64,000 nucleotides of DNA from Megalopta genalis (GCF_051020955.1 NC_135021.1:15109962-15173961); one strand, 5' to 3'; numbered from the stretch's first letter, positions 19,556-32,265 are shown. Made by a program: numbers and translations. Notes: generated from the letters alone by a model not told the origin.

Positions 19556-21446
19556 AAGATTAAATTAAATTAAATTGAAAGATTAAATTATAAGATCAGC
19601 GATCCTTCAAGTTGACGTGTTTCGTAAAGCTAATGTTAAACATAGGAGCAGTACATCGCGCGACATGAGATTCGAAAAGTCTGTCGATGGAATATAAGGT
19701 TCCTTTCGTAATAGCTTTTTCGAAACGACTTGTCGAGGCTGCCGGTTATTTCCGAGCGGTCAACTACGGAGAGTTTCAAGTGCCGCCCAATTTATCCGGA
19801 TGATTAATTTCTGTTGTTGTTGGACCGGACGGCCGTTCGATCGCTGCCGCTAATCTAACTGGTAAATAATCGGTCTTATTTATGTAAATGGCCGAGGAAT
19901 TTATGCGGTAGTTAGGCGAGATTTACGAGATTCGGTAACAATATGCACCGCCGTATTAATTGCCGGTTTCACCGGTTAACGCGGGAGCGCTTAACGACGC
20001 AGTATGCTGCTTGGATATTACGCGCGCGCACCGAATTGATGCTTCATTAAACACCGGGCAATAAAGCAGCCCGAAAGAAGAATGCATCCGCGTCTCGTTG
20101 ATTTTCAATGCAATCGTTATCCTTTGCGCGATTCATTAACCAATTGCCCCGCGCGGCTCGTCCGCCCGCGTTTGTCTCTCGAGTGCCGTTCCCCGGCAAA
20201 GATCCGACCGATCGATAAGGGGATCGCGAATGATTAAGGGTTAATTGCGAATTTAATTAGTGATCGATTCTATGACGACTCTCGGATTCGCAGAAACAAG
20301 GATCTTTGTGCGTTCCGCGCACCCTTTAACGTGTCCCACACACGGTTTTCGAGCTCCCAATTACACTTTAATTATGGGATCCGTATAATCGCTGGACCGT
20401 TTCAAAGCCGGCGGTGGGTCTTTTATGACCGCCTCTCGCTTTCTCTATTATTTCACAATACTGTGCTTCGATACCTCGACAGCTCTGCTGAAAATTTTCG
20501 TAAGGAAAATGGAAGCTGCCGCCTGCGATTCGTGACAATTTGTGCTGCATCGGCAACGTATTCCGCACTTCATCAAATTCTCGTAGCACGTCATACGGTT
20601 TTCAAACAACTGTCACTCGAAAACTAGCAATATTAGCGAGACCCAAAAATTTGATACTGTAACTCGAACATTCTAGAGCATCGTTTCCTTTACTAGATCT
20701 CGATATATCGCTTTCAAGTGTATTGAATTAATTATTAATTTCTTTCTTCTCGTGGCAATATCACTTTTTCGGGGAAAAAAGCGTGGGACGCATTTTGACT
20801 CATTGTGACAGCGGAGGGTCAATCTTTGGTAGGTGCTAGGAAATAACCTTTAGTTTAGATTATTGTATTCCGACACTTGTTTTAAGGTTCAATAGTTCAA
20901 ATTTCAACAAGGAAAACCGCAGTTGAATCCTTTATGATCTGCGGTAAATAATACTGCCTGCGCAAGAAACTCATCTATTATTTCAGTGTATTGTGTTTCG
21001 CTTCAGGTATTGGCAATTTCAATGACGAAAGTGTTATGTGTTTTCCGACGAAAGCAGCTAATACTTCTCCACGGAAGATTGCACTTACTTTACTCTAATA
21101 ATGTCATAGGATTGAAGTAACTTCTTTAACACTGGCACCCTTAAGGGATGGTCAACAAATGTTCATAGAATATTGAACATGTATTTTTGTTCTAACAATG
21201 TTCTCTTGTCAATATTTTATACATTATTTTTGCAGGTATCTAAATGTATTGTTTAGCAGAAAAAATATTTATAGCACTTTTTCTTGCACGGTGCGACGAC
21301 CACGATTTAGTATTTCACGTAAAGAACTTCAAACGAATTTTGTGAATATAATTATGTAAAATTGTAACACACAGCACGACATTTACGGAACTTATAGTTT
21401 CTCTTTCACGACATTTTTGTCATGTTTATAAGTGGATACGCTATAT
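19556..21446. other. Unique block; CpG-bearing, repeat-free 19660-20330
   Basis: 19660-20330 is balanced in composition and free of recognised repeats, with many TTAATT, ATTAAC and TTTATG homeodomain-like words. That is compatible with a conserved non-coding element but not proof. 20640-21440 is AT-rich. No gene is supported. Confidence 0.45.
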
Positions 21447-21766
21447 TTAACACTAAACCTACCAAGCCGGTCGGGATGACCGGTTTTACATTTTGTATTT
21501 TAAAATTGCTGAAATTATAGAGACTTTTTCATAGGGAATTATTAAATGAATTTCACAGTCCGAGTATTCGTTGTAATAAAAATGATGGGAAGTCTATCTA
21601 TATATATATATATATTATATTAAGACTAAATCTACCGAACACTAAAAGCGACGAATTTCTGTTGCTCTGTAAGAACGATAAAACCGAATCTATTTAGACT
21701 TCCCATCATATATATATAACATACACATTTGTTAAGGTTATATATATACAATACACGTTATATACG

Positions 21767-21822
<56 letters not shown>

Positions 21823-22022
21823 ATATAATCTTGACAAATGTGTATCGTGTTATAACAATTAAATTTCCTTATGATTTCTATTATAATATATGCTTGAATG
21901 AAAATGTTTATCTAAAAATTTCTCACAAAAACACTTTTATAGTATCGGGAATTGGAAAAGAAAAAATATCGGGAGCCAGTCATTTTGACTGGTATTATAG
22001 TCTTAGTGGGTAGATACCTTAA
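21447..22022. mobile_element. TTAA-bounded piggyBac-like MITE, family 8, with (TA)n insert
   Basis: TTAA at 21447-21450 and 22019-22022. Left end CACTAAACCTACCAAG with hairpin CCGGTC-GGGAT-GACCGG (21467-21483). Near the right end the hairpin is CCAGTC-ATTTT-GACTGG (21976-21992). A long TA microsatellite occupies about 21768-21816. Related left ends are at 42671 and 56269. Confidence 0.65.
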
Positions 22023-22026
22023 CCAG

Positions 22027-22580
22027 TTAACTGTGTTTGACGAGTATACCCGTCATGGAGAAGTGGCAGTATTTTGTGTTACGACGAGTATACTCGTCGC
22101 GCGTAAAAAGTAGTGACCATTGGCTGTTAAAATTGTAATTTTTGTGAAAACAAAAACATATTCTGAAATTTCAAGATGTTTAGAATATTCGAGGCCAGAC
22201 CAGAATAAAACAAACAAATAAAACATACGAATAATTATATGAATAATTCGCGATATTGGTGTTCGACATGCAATGTACCATTATGTATCGTTCCTTGCTT
22301 TGCTGAATGCCACTCTACAGCAGCGATTTGAATTTTTAACGTTCATAAGTATTTGATTTTTCTTGAGTTTTTCGTTTATTATGTATGCAGCATATGTTAA
22401 TGTTGAGTGAATAAGCAAATATTAGTAATAAAATTCTTAATTTTATCAAATAAAACCGTATTTTCGATCCAACATTTCAACAGCGACACTTACTCTGTAT
22501 TTGACGAGTATACTCGTCGTCGCTTGATTCTCGCGACACATATAGGTGCGCGCTTTGAAAAGGAGGCGCCACAGCTAACT
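22027..22580. mobile_element. TTAA-adjacent element with GACGAGTATACTCGTC palindromes
   Basis: TTAA at 22027-22030 is followed by CTGTGTTTGACGAGTATAC. The palindrome occurs at 22039-22054 (one change), 22082-22099 (CGACGAGTATACTCGTCG, perfect) and 22503-22518 (perfect). The context before the third (CTGTATTTGACGAG) repeats that of the first in the same orientation. The right boundary is uncertain; CCACAGCTAA at about 22571-22580 is a weak candidate. No coding frame. Confidence 0.5.
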
Positions 22581-23653
22581 GATTGAACATCCTCGGATAA
22601 TGAAACAAATATTGAAAAACCGAAGCCGTACACTGCCTAACTCAGCCGCTTTGAATCTCGTATTGGGTACGCCAGCGCGAAAATGTCCTCCGTAATCCGA
22701 AGGAACAATTTCGTCGTCCAATTTTCCTGGAATCGGCAAGCGGAGCGTTGAAAACTATCCATCCCTCGTTAAAAGTTCTCGGAATACCAGGACACGCGTT
22801 AAGCAGATTCTCCGGCCCGGCAGCTCCGTCCCGGCTGAAAGTTAAATCGAACCCGCCGATATTTATCGTTGCGGTCAGTAATACCTCGAGGCGGAAGCGG
22901 TCGAGCCGAGAGGATTCCTTTTCTCCCGGCGCGTGTTGATCGAAAACGGACCGTCATTTATGCCGGGGGTTCGCAAGTCGAGCATTAAGCCCGTAGCATA
23001 ACTATAACCGAACGGAACGGTAGCCGGCCACGTAGGCTCGAATCCCCGTCGCGTCTATCTATCCTCGGGAGAACCAACCCGACTATCCCGTGCGCCGCGT
23101 ATGGTCCACACGTGTCTAAATTATTATTGTCTGAAATACACTTCGGGGCCGTGGCGTATAGGTAGGCGTCCCGTGTCGGTGTCGAACGCCGTTTAGAACT
23201 GGTTACCTTGGTTCGTGGTAGCCATCCATCACGCGGTCCTACAACGATGTTCCATTAAATTATGACATCCGCGATTTATATTTCGCGCGAAGAACACCGG
23301 ACGCCACGCTGCCTTCCCAAAGGCCTGCGCCCTTAACCGTACCCTGTCATTTTTTATACCTCCGTTGTTCTGCATCACGCAGAAACGTCGATCGGAGATC
23401 CTCTCTTATTGCGATCGTCTCTCGGCTCGAATTCGGATCTGTTAGGTTTTGCTGATTGCTCGCGCACGCTTCTGGAACAACTGTTACGGAACAGGTCGAC
23501 TTTTCTTGGACGCAGTCGCTTAGGTTCGAAGGGAGAAACTACCCTCGAAGTCCCGCTTCGCGGTTACAATGATTAGAACTTTCCCGATCTTCATCATTTC
23601 TTAGAAGAACAAGAAAGGTATTTATGTCGTATTTTTCGGAAGATACGACGGAA
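22581..23653. other. Unique CpG-rich block
   Basis: Repeat-free, CpG-rich DNA with no supported gene. A tRNA-like GGCTCGAATCC at about 23036 lacks the rest of a cloverleaf. Confidence 0.5.
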
Positions 23654-23844
23654 TACAGAGTGAATTCTCCCTAATTGTTATGCTTGGAGATGAAAATGGA
23701 CAACTCGCGGCTCGTTTCTATAGTTGTTGATAATCGGCAACTATAAAAAATGAGCCGTAATGCTTGAATAAGCAAGTATCCCCTCTTCCCAAGTTGTTTA
23801 TTTTCATCCCCAATCTGAGCGTCAATTGGGGAGAAATTACTGTA
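23654..23844. mobile_element. Family 2 MITE, diverged
   Basis: Left end TACAGAGTGAATTCTCCCTA, right end GGGGAGAAATTACTGTA, with the CTCGCGGCTCGTTTCTATAG arm and its inverse. Shorter and more diverged than the 18025 copy. Confidence 0.75.
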
Positions 23845-23903
23845 TGTGGTAAAGACAGTCGAATTTTGGAGAACAGAAAATTTGACGATCTCGAAGAAAC
23901 CGG

Positions 23904-23975
23904 TATTATGATACTTCCAGGAAATAAGAAGCTCCTGAGGTCATTCGAAGTATCTTTTTTCTTAGTGAAAATGCA
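23904..23975 (+). mobile_element. Family 1 MITE fragment (subfamily B)
   Basis: ATGATACTTCCAGGAAATAA, then CTGAGGTCATTCGAAGTA match the left arm of the 4117 copy. Both termini are absent. Confidence 0.7.
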
Positions 23976-25634
23976 GCAGGTTCTGAGTTCTTCCCTCGTC
24001 CTCCAGATTACGTTCTAAAGCAGCTTCCACGTTCTGTTGTATTTCCGCGATGACAAGAGGATATAATTTGCCTGCAACTCGAATGAAGGAATAACATCCG
24101 TACTTAACGGATCGTTATTAGAAATCTTCATCACGAGTCTCGGACCCCCGTCAAAGAGAGTACGGCAAGCGTTTTACTCATTTGCATCGGGGCATTAAGT
24201 GTACGAGCTCGTGATTTGTAATAACGAGACTATAGATTTGATGGGGCCACGAGAATAATGAGTAGGTGAGATACGAGATAGTAAAAGCATGAAAAGTGGA
24301 AGCACAGTGATAGGAACCTACACACAACATGTGAAAATTCCTTAACTACAGAAGTAATTTACCATTGATCTCCTGTTTCCTGTAATCTACAGGGAAAATG
24401 TTCATTTCGCACGAAGATCCGCGGCCTAACGCACATGAGCCAATAATAAACTCGACGATGGGCCCGCATCACCCAACGGTTAATAAAAACATGCAAATGA
24501 ACTCGATGATTCCGGGATTGGTGATACAGACCACGAGTTTCTCGGTGCAATCAGAAACAGGATTGCAGACAGGATATGCTCTAATAACGACAAATCTGGC
24601 TCAGTAAACCTGCCGATGTAAAAAAAGACAAAACAAAAAAACAGAAAACAGGGAACTATCTTATTCCAGATTATGATGCAAATATGTGTAATCGACGAAA
24701 CGCGGATCGAATCGCGATCGGGAAAAAGAAGAGAGGAGAAGCAATGCGAAACGCAGAAATCGCGCGGTGTCGACCGTTTCTTCCACGTCACCCAGTAGAT
24801 CCAGTAGTATCAGTCTCGGTCGTCTCGGTTCCATGATGTTACAGTATCCAAAGCAAGCATAAGCAGGCTGCCGGTGGCTCGCGCAAATAAAAACACACAA
24901 TCGATCCATCAGGAAAATAACAGACGGAATCAGCTACTCGGAACCGGTCGTAAAGCGGGCGCATTTATTTTTCCTGGCGCTATCGTCGGATAGAAAACGA
25001 CTACACGGAGGGAACGGCCCTGACCTAGCTCAAGCCGGCGGTCGACGTTCCCTCGGGCTTCTAATTTCAAGCGGGTCACATCCTTTGCTGGAAATAGCAC
25101 GTGTAAAGACTTTTGAAACCGAGGGAAACGAGAGAGGAGCCCGGCCCGGCCCGGCCCGCTACCGGCGACGACGACGACGACGCTAGCGCAACAATAATTA
25201 GGGGCAAGTGCGGCTCCGCGCCGGTCCTCTCGAGGAGTTTTCAGGCTTTTGGCACGCACCGTGGGCCCCACCGGATGTCGGAGCTACGACGATGGGATAT
25301 CATGGTGTATTTATTGTGCCGGTTGCGGGGCGGGCGCATCTTACCAAGATGCACAGGCGACGTGCACGCGCGCGCCGTTCATCATGGACATCGATGCGTC
25401 GCGTCGCATCCTTGCTTTCCGAAATTAACGTCGTTGCTACATTGTGTCGTTGGCTTCTGTTCCCGATGCGACGGACACTACGGCCTCTTGCGTGGGCCGC
25501 CTGCACTCGGCTCACAATTATCCGAGATAAGATTGAAGTACCTATTACGGAACAAAGCTCGATTGTGTTTATAGCCTTTCTCGAATGGCGCAAATGATAT
25601 GATAGAAAATAGATAGATCATGTGAAAGTGGATA
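23976..25634. other. Mostly unique block
   Basis: No supported gene. 24900-25600 is CpG-rich with a short GGCCC/CCGGC run at about 25141-25160 and a GAC triplet run at about 25166-25182. A family 3 right-end relic lies at 24340-24428. Confidence 0.5.
24340..24428 (+). mobile_element. Family 3 MITE right-end relic
   Basis: TTCATTTCGCACGAAGATCC followed by GCGGCCT matches the family right end. The left part is not recognisable. Confidence 0.4.
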
Positions 25635-25862
25635 TTAACACTTAACGGTCCAATGCCGCCAAACACGCGGCAGAATATTGGAAGAATAGGCACGATTGAT
25701 TCGATGAAAATATATCGACGAAGTTTTATTTAAAAAATGAATATCTGTTTTCTATATTTGATACAAAAATTTTCAGTAAAAAATTTCTCTTCGTCTGAAA
25801 AACAGTCTGGACTTGGCGGTGTGTAAACTGGAAATAAATAGTTTTGGTCCCCTAAGGGTTAA
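25635..25862. mobile_element. TTAA-bounded piggyBac-like MITE
   Basis: TTAA at 25635-25638 and 25859-25862. Left end CACTTAACGGTCCAATG; right end read inversely CCCTTAGGGGACCAAAA, an imperfect inverted repeat. A hairpin GCCGC-CAAACAC-GCGGC lies 16 bp from the left TTAA (25655-25671). No coding capacity. Confidence 0.7.
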
Positions 25863-26126
25863 AATTTTATCGATATTTCTTAACATTGCTGAACTTTATG
25901 AATTTCACTCACGTAAATACTGTTTACGTAGCAATCAGTTGTAGGAAGAAATGTTTATTCGAATACGGCTGTTTCTAAGCGAGAACATACTGCTCCATAT
26001 TGCGTACATCAATTCTTTCATTGCCCCGATTTTTGGATCACCGAGACATGGAACGAAAACGGTGTCTCGTAATAGATACACGCTCGTACTTTTCTATCTC
26101 TTATTGGTATCATGTTTTTATTCGTA

Positions 26127-26240
26127 TTAGCACTAGGTTTGCGGAACCCGCGAAAATCACTGACTTTTAATTTACGACTGTTCAGATTGTAAAGATGAAT
26201 TTATAACGTAAAATACACGAATAAAGACACAATATCTGTT
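26127..26240 (+). mobile_element. Family 9 TTAA-type MITE, left part
   Basis: TTAG (decayed TTAA) then CACTAGGTTTGCGG, followed by TTTAATTTACGACTGTTCAG and ATTGTAAAGATGAATTTA as in the 7314 copy. The right end is not recognised. Confidence 0.55.
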
Positions 26241-27507
26241 ATCTATTAATTCCTATAAAGTGTCGCAGCAGTATAATGATTCGTATTTCAATTCGACTTC
26301 GTATAGCAAGATCACAATTTTTGCAAAAGTTTGTCAGAAAGAATTCGTCAGAACAAATGTCAGAAGAAACTTTTACAACAAATGCTAAGGGCTAATATTG
26401 AGACACTGCGAATTTAAGAAAAGCTGTCATATATCTCTCGAATAATCCTAGAATCTATTTAGATCCTCAGCATCATAGTTATTGGTGTTGATACCGCACA
26501 ATTTTTAATCGACCGAAAACAAGCGTCGAAAGAGTCACAGAGCGCAATCTTGGCTTGTCGTAGAACAAAAATCAAGTGCGGAACGTCGGAGCGCGCAACC
26601 CGATCGTTTCCCACAGCAAAGAATTTTTTTCTCGGAAAATAGTCATACATCCGCTAACAGACCTAACGCCCACACGTTCCCAAGAACCGTTACTTGTCAC
26701 TACGCATTCGCGACGATCATAGTGTAAACACTCGGAAATTAGAGTGCAGCTAAGCCCGACGGCGGAATTCGCCGCGAACGCAGACGGTGCAAACTGTATA
26801 TCTAAGAACGAAGCTTAGGACATTAATTCGCGGTCTATAATCAGTCGTGGCTATGAATCACTGTACCGCTCCGTGATTTTCCGGATTAACCTGATCGCCG
26901 GTCGATGCTTAATTAATCAGTGCTTGATTTATAACGGTGGCGGGCGTCCGCGGGAAAAGTCGTGGAATTCATCAATGATGCTAGACCGCATCGAAGGTGC
27001 AATTTATATCGAGATAGAAGGATCTTCTCTCGTTCGGCAGGGTTTTCACGCATCGAGCGCGCTACACGGTCTATACCTTAAAGGATCGCTGGCCGCGGTC
27101 ATTAATAATAAAAGCGTATTTGTATACACAGTTAATAACTCACGCAGCGTCGGTCATACATCATCCCCGGCCATCTTATTTGCCCGATCGCTAATAGCAT
27201 GGTTTGGCCGATGCAAATTTCCGCGACGCTTTCGTCGGATGCCAGAACGAAGCTCTGTAAAAACAATGTTGCACGCGAACGTCGCCGAAATCCTGGCTGG
27301 AATTGAATATTTTCGTTCCCATCGCAAATCTTATCGCACTCGATTGCTCTTATAGAAAAATTCTTGACTTACGTTTGCTCGTCGAACGCTGTTCTGACTT
27401 GATACTTCGCCAACACTGGCAGTTTTATAATTCATTTTATAGCGAAGATCGACAGCGGAGAATTTTTTAAATAATTGTACAAAAGCATACACTTCGATGA
27501 TAATAAT
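26241..27507. other. Unique block
   Basis: AT-rich at the left, more balanced from 26560. A + frame of 160 codons (26873-27355) has no recognisable domain and no splice or codon signal that would make it a gene. Confidence 0.45.
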
Positions 27508-27709
27508 TAGACAGCCGATGTTTATAGAGAATAAAAATTGTCTGTCTCGATTGCGAGAAATAGAAACTAAATAGCAAATTCTCTCTTTATGTAGTAATTT
27601 TAATACATTAAAAATAATCTATTGGCATTTTTTAATTCTTTCCATCTTTCTGCTGTTTTAAATTGCAAGTACACAATTTCGCGATGAATGCGTAAAATCT
27701 GCAGTTTAA
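27508..27709 (-). mobile_element. Family 3 MITE, inverted full-length copy
   Basis: Starts TAGACAGCCGATGTTTATAG and ends GCGTAAAATCTGCAGTTTA: family ends in reverse orientation, 202 bp apart. Confidence 0.75.
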
Positions 27710-29312
27710 CTGTAATGTAACAACTTCTGAAATTGTTGTTTTCAAGCAAGATTATCGCACTTTACCTTCGTTAACACATGTTTGTCGCATTCGGACAAGA
27801 AATTATCTACTCCTGGTATGTCTACGTTAATTGCAGCTGTCGGATATCGATAACAGAAAAACGAAATTTTATACCGATTTAGAACATATGAGTAATATAC
27901 ATATCTGTTGGATGACGTACGATATTTTTATGACGAGTCTGAGACACGATATTACAATACAAGAGACTGTAAACACTGCGTGCGAATCTCTGCTTCGCAA
28001 ACAAAAAATTAATTTCCCAACACATCGAATGTTATAAACAGATTCCAACGATAATTTCTGTCGTTTTTATCTGCAATAAGAACGAAATTATAGCCTGCTC
28101 CATTTATCGGATACATGCTGCGTTACGAATAATACGTCTAACAAAGCAAATGCGATGGTTAAATCGGAGAACGGATTCGACCTATTTCGATTTCGATTTC
28201 CGGCCAGACGATTTCGCGCGGCCGCCGTCGCAGCCGCGACAAAGTCGAGATCGTGTCCAGTCGATTTTACCGTTATTAATCGTTCGGGGAACGCGTGAAC
28301 ACCGTTAAGCGTTTTGATCGCGCGTCAATTTTCCAATTACGCACGCACGCGTTCCACATTGCGCTTATCGAACAACGGTATACCCGGCAGCAATGAGGAA
28401 ACGTCTTCGCGTCCCGATCGCCGCTATTACCGAGCCCAGCTTCCAGCTAATGATTTCCGTCAGCGACCTCTCCGCTCGCGTATCCGATGGACGTCCAACC
28501 GAAAGAAAAAATGATCGCCGTTGTTACGTAAATTAGCCTCGGAGAGTCTACAAAGATGTCCGGTGTACAGCTCTCTGCAAATTACAGCTGATCGAGCAGG
28601 ATCGAAATGGAGGGCTTGAACTACTTCCCGAGTCAACCCTCGTTCAGTCAGAAAGTACATTGCTTGATTTTAATCGAATAAGATTTATCGTACATTTTTT
28701 GATTTATTCGAATGTGATTTATTATGTACGTTTTCGATTTCACTCAAATAAGATTTATTATACTGTCGCGAATCGCTCCGTTTCTCTCGCGTCGCGGCAT
28801 TTTATTTGCAATAAAGGATACAACTCGATACAATTATATTTCAGATCTTTCAATTTGAAATGTTGCTCGCTCGACAGTCCGATCTCGACTCTTCGATTGT
28901 CCGTTTGATAGCACTCTTCCGCGGCAACCCCTATCTTCCATTATTTTTTAAGGAGTTGCTCACAACAGGGCAGTTTCACAATACATTTTTTATTTTATTC
29001 AAATAAGATTGATTATAAACTCTCTTCTCGTTCAAAGAGGATTTACAGTGCTGTTTGAACAACTGTGAGGAACTTGTAATTTCGGGGAAAACGTACTTAT
29101 TTGCTTATTATTGCCTGTCTTCGATTCTAGTATCTTTACAATCTGACTTCTATTTTGCTATATTGTGATGCTCAAGAATAATTGAAATACACATTTTTTA
29201 TATATTGCGTACCGGGTTGCCCACGAATTCATCGCCACAATGTTTGTTGAAAAAAAAATCAAATTTCAAATTAAATATATACGTCAATCTAAATGTCAAT
29301 CAAAAATTCAAT
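27710..29312. other. Unique block with short TTATTCGAATAAG-type repeats
   Basis: No supported gene. ATCGAATAAGATTTAT, TTATTCGAATGTGATTTATT and CAAATAAGATTTATTAT at 28672-28760, and TTCAAATAAGATTGATTAT near 29000, echo the satellite units at 57707 and 63017. Confidence 0.5.
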
Positions 29313-29540
29313 CTAAAAGTCCACTTTATGATGTCATCGGAAGCTGTGACGTTTATGTTTGTGTTTTATAACGTACGTAATCATATTCCATCTCTCCAGC
29401 ACTTTTTCACGAGCGAATGTAACCATTGCAACCATTGATTTCATTTCATTATTACCATTACCATTATTTATTGTATCGAATTTTTGTAGAGAAATTAAAA
29501 GGTCATTTGTCCCTGAATAAATAAATTAATAAATAAAAAA
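29313..29540 (+). mobile_element. LINE-like 3' end repeat, copy 1
   Basis: It contains AAAGTCCACTTTATGATG, TCATCGGAAGCTGTGA, then TTTTGTAGAGAAATTAAAAG and an AATAAAT-type tail. The same order recurs at 62397-62590. The A/T tail and 3' layout resemble the LINE remnant at 894-1280. The class is inference. Confidence 0.5.
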
Positions 29541-30603
29541 TAGTTAAAAATGAAATGAACTACGGCAAATATTATTTCTCATGAAACAGGAATCGTTTTA
29601 CACACCCGGAGCGATGCAGACAGAGTAGAAATACTCTCCGTGCTCGGACAACAAGTGTTCCCACTACTTCTTATACCTGTGCAATCAGGAGAATGACCTG
29701 CGATTCCCACCTGCTATCTGCCTCTCATTCACCGTGGCGGAGAGTTCGGTTTAGGTTTTGTCCAGTTAGCGACCACTTTGCGGCGAAAGAACGCTGGGAG
29801 ATTTAGTGGCCGTCCTCGGGTTTCGTTCGCCGTAACGGCCAATCGTCGAATGAAATTAAACGACGACGCTGGGGAATCGTTAAGAGGGTCGTCGCAGCCG
29901 ATACCGATGCCGGTGTCGGTCAATTAGTGACGCGGCGCGGACGCCCGGCAACAAATCACCGGGCCTGACTTTCTGCGATCCAGCGATTCTATTAATTTCA
30001 CCGTGTCCGCGGAAACAGCGCGTTTAAAGTCGAACGACGCTCTCGCCCGTTGACGTCGAGAGCCTCGTTTGCAACCGTGTTCGAGCGAGTCGCGACTCGC
30101 GCGACTCGCGACGACTGACACCCAGATAATGAAGATCGCGTGTCGAGTTCCCGCGGTTTGTTCCACGTTTGTTCAACGTCGACTGCGACAGGGAACTTCT
30201 GCGGGATTACCGGCGTTTCCACGGTGCCACCATAGAGACCAGGTCTAGCCGCTGTTTGTTCGCGCCGTTCCCCTGCAATTAGTAATTGCCGTGTTGCGCA
30301 AGAACGCGGACCGCGATCCGCTCGAGCGTCTTGTTTGGTATTTAACGGGCTGTGTCGGCTGGTGTCTCTCTCGCCGGGTTCTTGTGATTGTGCTCCGGCG
30401 CAATTAACCGTGTTTACAATATGTTTACCAATGACTTCGTACCCGGGCTTCGGGACCAATGAACGTTTTCATCCGGCGAGCAATTCAGCGCGGCGAACTT
30501 CGACGGCGTTAGATTTTAGTCTGCGATACGCTGCCGCGGTCTCCTGCTTGTCCTCACGTCGTTTCTGTGTAATTGGATATAGTTTCACACTCCTGTCCAG
30601 AAG
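29541..30603. other. Unique CpG-rich block
   Basis: Repeat-free; overlapping frames of 64-153 codons lack domains. A TCGCGACTCGCG cluster lies at about 30088-30113. No gene is supported. Confidence 0.5.
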
Positions 30604-30680
30604 TACAGTAATGTCTCCCTAATTGCGTCTCGGACTGTCCACAAAAGTGGACAATTTTGGAAGAGGATATACATATTGGA

Positions 30681-30753
<73 letters not shown>

Positions 30754-31145
30754 AATATATAAGAGGATATATATGTATATTGTTCGAGCCTCGCGGCTCG
30801 TTTTTATAGTCCTCGACTATCGATAGCCATAAAAAAGCGAGCCACAAGGCTCGAAAAAGTGGACAATTTTGGAAGAGGATATACGATTGTTCGAGCCTTG
30901 TGGCTCGTTTTTTTTATGCTTATCGTTAGTCAAGGACTATAAAATCGAGCCGCAATGCTCGAACAATCGTATCTCTTCTTCCAAAATTGTCCACTTTTTT
31001 TAGCCTTGTGGCTCGTTTTTTTTATGCTTATCGATTGTCAAGAACTATAAAAACGAGCTGCAAGGCTCGAATAATCGTATCTCCTCTTCCAAAATTGTCC
31101 ACTTTTGTGCACGATTTGAGCGTCAGTTAGGGAGACATTACTGTA
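30604..31145. mobile_element. Amplified family 2 composite element
   Basis: A single left end (TACAGTAATGTCTCCCTAAT) and a single right end (AGGGAGACATTACTGTA) enclose three successive hairpin units built on GAGCC-x-GCGGCTCG arms, each bounded by GTGGACAATTTTGGAAGAG or its inverse. A TA microsatellite has expanded in the first unit (about 30682-30750). It is more than twice the normal ~220 bp. Confidence 0.85.
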
Positions 31146-31307
31146 TAGGAATTCGCTGATAAGATTGGATATATGTTTTTGAATAAAAAAGGTGCTAATT
31201 TAAAAAGAAAATATGCATCTTTGCTATTTTTGCGGAGCCATTGCGTAAGAAAGAAACTCGTTAGTAGCTAAGTTCCAGTATTGTTAACTAGTTTTAGTAA
31301 TAACCAT

Positions 31308-31695
31308 CCAAATAGCACGAAGACGTCTTTAAGTCGTCTTCTAGACGTCTGTTCTTGGACATTCGAAAGAACGTCTTCGAGACGTCGTCTAGACTAGAAA
31401 TATTTCGTTAATTTATTTTCGTAAATAAATTAATAAAATGTAACCAAATAAGTTAATAAGATCTGGTATAATAAATTAATAAAATCTAGCCTAATAATTT
31501 AATGAAACCTAGTCTAATAAATGAATAAAATCTAGTCGAATAAATTAATAAACTCTAGCCTAATAAATTAATCAAATCCAGTCGGGACCCGACGTTCAGA
31601 TCACATTTAAAGACGTCAATTTCAGTCTTCTTAAAGACGTTCAGACTTAAACCGACCGCAATATCTACATCTTTAAGACGTTGTGTGCTATCTGG
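31308..31695. mobile_element. Inverted-repeat element carrying a 23 bp satellite
   Basis: Left end CCAAATAGCACGAAGACGTC, right end inversely CCAGATAGCACACAACGTC. Inside are several GACGTCT/AAGACGTC words and seven consecutive ~23 bp units (for example TAATAAATTAATAAAATCTA plus GCC) at 31423-31583. No coding frame. The transposon class is unknown. Confidence 0.75.
31423..31583. repeat. 23 bp tandem repeat, 7 units
   Basis: Units of exactly 23 bp with one to five differences each, in the centre of the inverted-repeat element. Confidence 0.9.
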
Positions 31696-32265
31696 CACAA
31701 GAATCTGACAGCAAAGAATCGGGAACTCGTCGAACAACGCGAACAATAATCAGGAGAACAATCCACGTCGCGATATTTCCTGGCAGAATCATCCCTGAAC
31801 ACGACGATCGACGTCGACAGGGATCAGAGAGGGGGCTGGTGCAGGGATGCGCCGTGGAACTTGAAGCGCGTATACTCGTGGGGTTTCTTTGTGGCGGCAA
31901 TTAATAGTAGATTACCGGCTCGTAGGTGGCGCAAGAAGGGCAAACGAGATGCGCCTAGCGAAATCGTAGTGACAGAAGAAGAGGCGCGCGAGGGAGCGAA
32001 CGAGAGAGCCATCGGAAAGAGAGAAAGACGGAGCCTGAGTGGGAAGGTCGTAGACAGGGGTTGGCAGAGGGTGGCGTGCAGGGAGGAGAAGGGGGGTGAG
32101 ATTACACACGCCGCCTCGGGGATTACCGCACTCTGATTCTCCGATAAGAATGTCAAAATAAGCTGCCTCTCGCTACGCCACGTGTAATCTCCCCGTTTCT
32201 TCTGTCCCCGCCTCCGCAGCCTCCGATCATCGGGCCGCGTAATTACATTGTAACGATTCCGACTC

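Noticed and set aside
21225..21242. TTTTTGCAG|GTATCT as a second ratchet point
   Set aside because: Pyrimidine tract acceptable, but GTATCT is a poor donor and no clear branch site was seen.
23030..23060. tRNA T-loop-like GGCTCGAATCC
   Set aside because: No matching acceptor, D or anticodon arms upstream.
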